Assembly: GCA_015494005.1 (NCBI GenBank)
Contig: WGCB01000307.1
Location: forward strand, 1 to 10,619
DNA length: 10,619 nt
Direction of reading: 5' to 3'
DNA from: Caldilineaceae bacterium
GTDB lineage: Bacteria; Chloroflexota; Anaerolineae; Caldilineales; Caldilineaceae
Position numbers and translations under genes: made by a program. Each line of letters begins with the position of its first letter. Within the stretch, counting starts at the first letter, position 1. This document shows positions 6,307 to 10,619 of this stretch, one piece after another. The notes under the pieces were generated by a model, which saw only the letters and a program-made list of their open reading frames with translations, was not told where the DNA came from and did not search any database.

Positions 6307-7158
6307 TCACTCCGCCAGAAAGGCCAGCAGCAGCTCGTTCACCCGGGCTGCCTCCTCGTGTTGCACCCAGTGGGTGGCCTCGGGGATCACCGTGAGCCGC
6401 CCCTGATCGCAGAGCTCCAGGCTGATCTTCGCCCCCTCCAGCTTCAGGAAGCGGTCCTGCGCGCCCCAGATGATCTGGGTGGGCACGTGGATCCGGATGT
6501 CCGGCGCTGGCTGGGGCGGGTGGCGGAAGATGGCCCGGTACCAGTGGATCATGCTGGTCAGCGCGCCGGGCTGGGACCAGGCCTCCCGGTAGCGCTCCAG
6601 ATCTTCCGGCGTGAAGGTCCCGGGCCGGGCGCTGCGCTCCAGGCTGCGGACCATGCCCGCGTAGTTGTGCATGCGCATCAGGGCCTCGGGCAGCCAGGGG
6701 ATCTGGAAGAAGAACATGTACCAGCTGCGCAGGAGTTGGCCCGGGTCCCGGCGCATGAGGCGGCGCTGGACCGCGGGGTGGGGCACGTTGAGGATACCCA
6801 GCTTGCCCACCGCCTGGGGATGCTTCATGGCCAGCCACCAGGCCACCCCGGCTCCCCAGTCGTGGCCGATGACCGCAGCCTGCTCCTCCCCCGCGGCCTG
6901 GATCAGCCCCAACACGTCCTGGGCCAGCGCGTCCAGATTGTAGGCGGCGATCCCCGGGGGCTTGTCGCTGCGGTTGTAGCCCCGCTGGTCCGGCGCCCAG
7001 ACCCGGTAACCGGCCTGGGCCAGGGCTGGGATCTGTCGCCGCCAGCCGTACCAGAACTCGGGAAAGCCGTGGAGCAGGATCACCAGGGGGCCATCCTGGG
7101 GGCCGTCCTGGACCACGTGCAGGGTGATGCCGTTGGTCTGGACCTGTCGGTGTTCCAT
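6307..7158 (-). CDS. Alpha/beta hydrolase, epoxide-hydrolase-like
   Basis: A 283-aa cytoplasmic alpha/beta hydrolase. Motifs in order: HGFPEFWYGW (H30-G-F-P, oxyanion region typical of epoxide hydrolases), DQRGYNRSDKP, and the nucleophile elbow GHDWGAGVAW with Asp100. The cap domain carries two candidate ring-opening tyrosines (Y147 in SWYMFF and Y217 in IHWYRAI). WGAQDRF supplies acid D245 and EATHWVQHE supplies H263. An Asp nucleophile followed by Trp plus two cap tyrosines supports an epoxide hydrolase. Haloalkane dehalogenases also use Asp-Trp but lack the tyrosine pair. The natural substrate is unknown. The start ATG has GAGGAG eight bases upstream. The gene is monocistronic, convergent with the methyltransferase (22-bp gap) and divergent from the heme-copper operon. 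Confidence 0.92.
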   Translation of the reverse strand: MEHRQVQTNGITLHVVQDGPQDGPLVILLHGFPEFWYGWRRQIPALAQAGYRVWAPDQRGYNRSDKPPGIAAYNLDALAQDVLGLIQAAGEEQAAVIGHDWGAGVAWWLAMKHPQAVGKLGILNVPHPAVQRRLMRRDPGQLLRSWYMFFFQIPWLPEALMRMHNYAGMVRSLERSARPGTFTPEDLERYREAWSQPGALTSMIHWYRAIFRHPPQPAPDIRIHVPTQIIWGAQDRFLKLEGAKISLELCDQGRLTVIPEATHWVQHEEAARVNELLLAFLAE

Positions 7159-7432
7159 GCGTTTCTCTCCTCTGTTGACCTGCCTGGATCCTCTTGCTGG
7201 GGGCCGGGATGCCCTCTCCGGGCTGCTCCTCTGGGCGGGATTGTATCACCGGGCCGGGGAAAGGGCGAACGGATCCCCGAGCCAGGGCGGGTGATGAGAC
7301 TTTTGTCGCAGCCAGAGCGAGGAAATTTTGGCACAATGGGGAACAACCCCGACTGCGGCTTCCGCATGGATTGTATTGCCTTGTTTCCCGCTCATCCCGT
7401 CTTCCACCACTCGCTCAGGAGGTGAAATCCGT
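7159..7432. other. Divergent intergenic region between the hydrolase and the heme-copper operon
   Basis: These 274 bp hold the control regions for two divergent units and no credible gene. On the minus strand a TACAAT -10-like hexamer (7245-7240) could serve the hydrolase, but I see no good -35. On the plus strand two small perfect hairpins stand side by side: GGGG-AACAA-CCCC (7338-7350) and TGCGG-CTT-CCGCA (7354-7366), before the ribosome-binding site AGGAGGTG at 7417-7424. I could not identify a convincing sigma70 promoter for the operon. Confidence 0.5.
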
Positions 7433-7588
7433 ATGTCCAACAACAAGGAGAAGGAGAATGCTTCTCTGGGACAGAAGATTTTCGACAACATCTTCCTGTT
7501 GTTGATCCTGTCCCTGCTGATCAGCACCGGCCTGTACAACATTTGGGGACTCATCGAGATCTTCTCCGTCCCCAAGCTCACACCGTAA
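7433..7588 (+). CDS. 51-aa single-helix membrane peptide, candidate small subunit of the heme-copper enzyme
   Basis: This small protein has a charged N-terminus (MSNNKEKENASLGQ) and one hydrophobic helix at about residues 18-39 (DNIFLLLILSLLISTGLYNI), then a short tail ending SVPKLTP. The start ATG 7433 has an excellent AGGAGGTG eight bases upstream, and the stop is 12 bases before the next gene. Thermus ba3 oxidase has a 34-residue single-helix subunit IIa. By size, topology and operon position this peptide may be a counterpart, but sequence similarity is not evident to me. It could also be an assembly factor. The tight spacing and strong ribosome-binding site argue that it is a real gene. 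Confidence 0.75.
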   Translation: MSNNKEKENASLGQKIFDNIFLLLILSLLISTGLYNIWGLIEIFSVPKLTP

Positions 7589-7600
7589 AAGGAGGCGAAC

Positions 7601-8122
7601 ATGCTTGCACCGCAACAGACCTGGTGGAAGCCTCTGCATCGGATCGAGCGCAGCTGGGTGCTGGTGGCGTTCGTCTGGTGCATCTTCCTGACCATCATGA
7701 TGCCCATCTGGTTCTTCATGGGGCGACAGAACGTGCCGGTCACCACCTACCGGGTGGACGCGGAGACCTACCAGCAGCTGGTCGCGGACTTCGTGGACCA
7801 GTACCAGGTGGACACGTTGAGTGGCGTGCCGGTGGTGGAGCCTCCCCCCAACTCGGACGTCTACCTGCAGGCCCGCCAGTGGCAGTGGTATCCCGTCCTG
7901 AAGCTGAAAAAGGGCGAGACCTATCGCCTGCACATCTCCTCCTTGGACGTGCAGCACGGTTTCTCCCTCCAGCCCACGAACCTGAACCTGCAGATCCTGC
8001 CCGGCTACGACTACGTGGCCACCTTGACCCCCACCCAGAGCGGGGATTTTGCCCTGGTCTGCAACGAGTACTGCGGAATTGCCCACCATCTGATGGTCAG
8101 CAAGATCATCGTCACTGAGTAG
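7601..8122 (+). CDS. CuA-containing heme-copper oxidoreductase subunit II (ba3/B-type-like)
   Basis: 173 aa, short as in ba3-type subunit II. A single N-terminal membrane helix (about residues 18-41, SWVLVAFVWCIFLTIMMPIW) anchors an extracytoplasmic cupredoxin domain. All CuA ligands are visible: H119 (DVQHGFSL), C154, E156 (backbone ligand), C158, H162 and M165 within CNEYCGIAHHLM. An aromatic patch, QWQWYP, lies at 93-98. The enzyme therefore takes electrons from a soluble donor such as cytochrome c or a cupredoxin rather than from quinol. E16 in RIERSW aligns with the Thermus ba3 subunit II Glu15 (YEKGW) at the mouth of the K-type proton path. The start has AAAGGAGG five bases upstream; subunit I follows after 14 bp. 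The catalytic partner lacks the oxidase tyrosine, so the complex may be an NO reductase. Confidence 0.95.
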   Translation: MLAPQQTWWKPLHRIERSWVLVAFVWCIFLTIMMPIWFFMGRQNVPVTTYRVDAETYQQLVADFVDQYQVDTLSGVPVVEPPPNSDVYLQARQWQWYPVLKLKKGETYRLHISSLDVQHGFSLQPTNLNLQILPGYDYVATLTPTQSGDFALVCNEYCGIAHHLMVSKIIVTE

Positions 8123-8129
8123 AAGGAGG
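8123..8129 (+). promoter_or_regulatory. Ribosome-binding site deciding the GTG start of subunit I
   Basis: AAGGAGG at 8123-8129 stands seven bases before GTG 8137 and 22 bases before the next in-frame ATG at 8152, so GTG is the likely start. Confidence 0.75.
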
Positions 8130-8136
8130 TGTTTCT

Positions 8137-9867
8137 GTGACAGCCGCTACCATGCCTGCGCCAGGGGCGAAGGCGGAATTTCGCTCCTGTCCTGTCACAG
8201 GGCTCCAGGTGGATCTGGCCGCGGAGAAACTCATCAAGGCCAACGCCGTGGCCGCGGTGGTCTTTCTCCTCATCGGCGGCTTCTTCGCCCTCCTCCTGGC
8301 CCTGACCCGCTGGCAGGCCATCCATCTCCTGCCCGCGGACTGGTTCTACCGCATCCTCACCGGCCATGGTTTTGACATGCTGGTGGCCTGGATCGTCTTC
8401 TTCGAGGTGGCCGGCCTCTATTTCGGCGGCGCGGTGATGCTCAACGCCCGGCTCATCGCTCCCAAGGTGGCCTGGGTTGCCTATGTGCTCATGGTGGTGG
8501 GCGCGGTGCTGGTCAACGTCATGACGCTCCTGGGCGGGTCGGACGTCATGTTCACCGCCTACGTGCCTTTGAAAGCTCACCCTCTCTGGTATCTGGGCGT
8601 CATCCTCTTCGCTGTGGGCGCCCTGGTGGCCGTTATCCTCTTCTTCGCCACCATCGTGGTGGCCAAGCGGGAGAACACCTACGGCGGCACCGTGCCCCTG
8701 GTCACCTTCGGCCTCATCGCCGCGGCCATCATTGCTCTCTACACCCTGCTTTCCGGCGCGGTGGCCTTCGTGCCGGCCTTCCTCTGGGCCATCGGGATCC
8801 TCCCCAAGGTCGATCCCGCCTTCTACCGCAACGTCTTCTGGAGCTTCGGCCACCCGGCCCAGCAGATCAACCTGGCCGCCATGGTGGCCATCTGGTATGC
8901 CCTGGCCGCCCTGACCGTGGGGGCCAACCCGGTGAACGAGAAGCTCTCCCGCTGGGCCTTCGTGCTCTACATCCTCTTCATCAACCTGGGCTCCGCCCAC
9001 CACCTGCTGGTGGATCCCGGCCCGAGCTTCGCCTGGAAGGCCACCAACACCTCCTACGCCATGTACCTGGCCGTCCTGGGCAGCCTGATCCACGCCTTCT
9101 CCATCCCCGCGGCGGTGGAGGTGGCCCAGCGCCGCAAGGGCTTCACCCGGGGGCTCATGGAGTGGCTCTGGAAAGCCCCCTGGCGGGAGCCGGGATTCTC
9201 CACCCTGGTCATCTCCATGTCCCTTTTCGGCTTCATCGGCGGGGTCACCGGGGTGGTCATCGGCACGGAGCAGATCAACATGTCCGCCCACAACACCATG
9301 CGCCTGCCCGGCCACTTCCACGCCACGGTGGTCTCCGGCACCACCCTGGCCTTCATGGGGCTGACCTACTACCTGATCCCCCTCATCTTCCGCAAGGAGC
9401 TGAAGCTCAAGAAGCTGGCCTCCTGGCAGCCCTACGTCTTCGGCGGCGGCATGCTGTTGGTCTCCGTGGGCATGATCGTCAGTGGGCTCCAGGGAGCGCC
9501 TCGCCGCCACTGGGACATCACCTTCACCGGTGCGCCCATCGACGTGGCCCTGCCCGGCGCGGTCCACATCAGCCTGGCCATCATGGGCGTCGGCGCCCTC
9601 ATCGCCATCACCGGTGGCATCATGTACCTGGCCGTGGTCCTGGCCTCCGTCTTCACCGGCCCCACCCGGGAAGCCAGCCGCCTGACCCTGGTCATGTCCG
9701 AGGAGAATCCCTTGGTGGAGCACGCGGTGCCCAACCTGGGCAAGGAACCGGAGGGCAAGCTGACGCCCCGCGGGTCCCTGACCCTCGCGTTCATCTTCCT
9801 GGCCTTCTTCGTGGTCTACTACCTGAGCAACTGGTGGCTGCTGGGCCGGGCCTGGTACATCCGCTAG
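8137..9867 (+). CDS. Heme-copper oxidoreductase subunit I, B-family-like, lacking the cross-linked tyrosine (candidate eNOR-type nitric oxide reductase)
   Basis: 576 aa with about 13-14 membrane helices. Metal ligands by alignment to Thermus ba3 (from memory): H77 (LTGHGFDM) and H395 for the low-spin heme; H239 (FGHPAQQ), H288 and H289 (SAHHLL) for CuB; H393 (LPGHFH) for the high-spin heme. In Thermus the sequence after the first CuB His is HPIVY, with Tyr237 covalently linked to His233. Here it is HPAQQ, so the tyrosine is Gln243. Thermus Asp372 near the heme propionate becomes Asn381, while His376 is kept as H385. Y254 and S316 match Tyr248 and Ser309 of the K-type path; Thr312 becomes H319. 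The N-terminus carries an unusual CPVTGL motif (C18) before helix 1. The activity is more likely NO reduction than O2 reduction. The frame starts at GTG 8137, supported by AAGGAGG. Confidence 0.93.
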   Translation: MTAATMPAPGAKAEFRSCPVTGLQVDLAAEKLIKANAVAAVVFLLIGGFFALLLALTRWQAIHLLPADWFYRILTGHGFDMLVAWIVFFEVAGLYFGGAVMLNARLIAPKVAWVAYVLMVVGAVLVNVMTLLGGSDVMFTAYVPLKAHPLWYLGVILFAVGALVAVILFFATIVVAKRENTYGGTVPLVTFGLIAAAIIALYTLLSGAVAFVPAFLWAIGILPKVDPAFYRNVFWSFGHPAQQINLAAMVAIWYALAALTVGANPVNEKLSRWAFVLYILFINLGSAHHLLVDPGPSFAWKATNTSYAMYLAVLGSLIHAFSIPAAVEVAQRRKGFTRGLMEWLWKAPWREPGFSTLVISMSLFGFIGGVTGVVIGTEQINMSAHNTMRLPGHFHATVVSGTTLAFMGLTYYLIPLIFRKELKLKKLASWQPYVFGGGMLLVSVGMIVSGLQGAPRRHWDITFTGAPIDVALPGAVHISLAIMGVGALIAITGGIMYLAVVLASVFTGPTREASRLTLVMSEENPLVEHAVPNLGKEPEGKLTPRGSLTLAFIFLAFFVVYYLSNWWLLGRAWYIR

Positions 9868-9893
9868 CCCGACCCTGCCAATGCACCCGTCTG

Positions 9894-9929
9894 GACCTGT
9901 CGAGGGCATCCTCGGCAGGTCTTTCCCTT
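9894..9929 (+). terminator. Intrinsic terminator after the heme-copper operon
   Basis: GACCTG-T-CGAGG (9894-9905) pairs with CCTCG-G-CAGGTC (9910-9921) around a GCAT loop, with one internal mismatch, followed by TTTCCCTTT. The tract is interrupted by C, so termination may be incomplete. Confidence 0.7.
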
Positions 9930-9951
9930 TGATTTGAATGCATGGTAATCG

Positions 9952-9976
9952 GAACACCTGGGTTGATGTGAACACC
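9952..9976 (+). repeat. Short direct repeat upstream of the TauE/SafE-like gene
   Basis: GAACACC occurs at 9952-9958 and again at 9970-9976, 18 bp apart, followed by TGG and CGG respectively. It lies between the operon terminator and the next start codon. It could be a regulator site; no clear promoter was recognised beside it. Confidence 0.35.
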
Positions 9977-10005
9977 CGGAACAAGCCTGCGAGCGAACCT
10001 GAACC

Positions 10006-10619
10006 ATGGCATGGCCGGCTTTCTTTCTCGGACTTCTAGGCAGTGTGGGCCACTGCACGGGCATGTGCGGAGGCGTGGCCCTGCTCCTGGGACGGGCAGA
10101 CCGGGCCCGGGGTGGACGCCTGCTCCTGGTGCACCTGGGGCGGCTCACCACCTACACCCTCCTGGGTGGGCTCCTGGGAGCGCTGGGCACGGCCCTGGGC
10201 TGGGTCAGCGGCGCGCCCAACCTGAACGGTCAGCTGCCCCCGGGCTCCGTCCACCCACCGGGGCTGGCCTGGGCCCAGGGCGTCCTGGCCCTGCTGGCCG
10301 GGCTCCTGGCCCTCTACATGGCCGCCGCCCTCCTGGGACGCGCCCCCTCGCCGGAGCTGGCCCTGACCCGGATCACCCGCTGGTGGGGCCAGACCATGCG
10401 CCGCCTGGCTCGGGGCGAGCACGGCCCGGCTGAGCCTGGCCAGGAGGGGCTGCGGGGGCTGCTCGTCCCCTTTGGCCTGGGCCTGCTCTGGGGACTGCTG
10501 CCCTGCGGCCTGGTCATGGCCGCCCTGCTGGTGGCCCTGGTGGCTGGCTCCCCCCTCCAGAGTGGGCTGACCATGCTTCTCTTTGGCCTGGGCACCCTGC
10601 CCCTCACCCTGGGGCTTAC
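10006..10619 (+). CDS. TauE/SafE-like (DsbD_2 / UreH-type) membrane protein, 3' truncated by window edge
   Basis: The frame opens at ATG 10006 and runs off the right edge, with 204 residues visible. An in-frame TGA at 10000-10002 makes this the first possible start; the ribosome-binding site is weak. The N-terminal helix contains GSVGHCTGMCGGVALLLG (C17, C21), the hallmark of the so-called sulfite exporter TauE/SafE family with DsbD-like membrane domains. The matching second half begins near residue 150 with GLGLLWGLLPCGLV (P166, C167), giving the expected two-fold repeat. Between them lies a Pro/Gly-rich loop (70-86) and an amphipathic stretch. Relatives are often found beside copper-oxidase genes and are thought to move copper or electrons. 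Its place after the heme-copper operon suggests a role in assembling CuB or CuA; this is inference. Sulfite transport is unlikely to be its real job. Confidence 0.85.
   Translation, partial: MAWPAFFLGLLGSVGHCTGMCGGVALLLGRADRARGGRLLLVHLGRLTTYTLLGGLLGALGTALGWVSGAPNLNGQLPPGSVHPPGLAWAQGVLALLAGLLALYMAAALLGRAPSPELALTRITRWWGQTMRRLARGEHGPAEPGQEGLRGLLVPFGLGLLWGLLPCGLVMAALLVALVAGSPLQSGLTMLLFGLGTLPLTLGL

Noticed and set aside
6152..7336. A 394-codon minus-strand frame overlapping the alpha/beta hydrolase
   Set aside because: Gly/Pro/Arg-rich shadow frame; the neighbouring frame carries the complete hydrolase motifs with a proper ribosome-binding site.
7290..7336. Sigma70 promoter of the heme-copper operon (TTGTCG with CACAAT)
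   Set aside because: The spacing is over 20 bp and no alternative pair of hexamers fits; left unassigned.
8011..9984. A 657-codon open frame on the minus strand, antisense to subunit I
   Set aside because: The product is a His/Gly/Glu/Asp-rich low-complexity chain typical of the antisense of a GC-rich gene; the plus-strand frame shows full heme-copper motifs.

Overview
The window is a high-GC bacterial chromosome segment. It has strong Shine-Dalgarno sites, short spacers and several intrinsic terminators. Three things point to the Chloroflexota (Caldilinea/Anaerolinea-like) or a similar deep-branching aerobic or thermophilic lineage: a threonyl-tRNA synthetase without a TGS domain, the thrS-infC-rpmI-rplT order, and a B-family-like heme-copper operon. 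This placement is an inference, because no rRNA or other marker is present.

Left part (1-1704): the 3' portion of an M20-family metallopeptidase enters from the left edge. It overlaps convergently by 19 bp with an unrecognised 130-aa gene on the minus strand that has its own sigma70-type promoter. A 122-aa predicted membrane protein of unknown function follows on the plus strand.

Middle (1841-6284): a translation block, thrS, infC, rpmI, rplT, then a TrmH/SpoU-family RNA 2'-O-methyltransferase. infC has its own very good promoter and begins at an AUU codon in front of AAGGAG. This is the hallmark of IF3 autoregulation, and it makes the protein 173 aa rather than the 155 aa given by the first ATG/GTG-type start. 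The infC-rpmI and rpmI-rplT spacers hold a terminator-like hairpin and further stable hairpins, suggesting regulated expression of L35 and L20. A strong terminator closes the block after rplT.

Right part (6307-10619): a minus-strand epoxide-hydrolase-like alpha/beta hydrolase converges on the methyltransferase. Divergently, a three-gene operon encodes a 51-aa single-helix membrane peptide, a CuA-type subunit II and a heme-copper subunit I. A terminator follows, and then a TauE/SafE-like membrane protein (possibly for copper handling) runs off the right edge.

The most interesting object is the heme-copper enzyme. By motif alignment to Thermus ba3 oxidase (recalled from memory), subunit I keeps the six metal-ligand histidines, but the active-site tyrosine that is cross-linked to a CuB histidine in oxygen reductases is replaced by glutamine. 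Subunit II keeps all CuA ligands. This fits the B-family-derived NO reductases described as eNOR-like better than a true cytochrome c oxidase, although automatic annotation would call it a cytochrome c oxidase. Longest gene-free stretch: 7159-7432 (274 bp). No tRNA, rRNA, CRISPR array or insertion sequence was seen.
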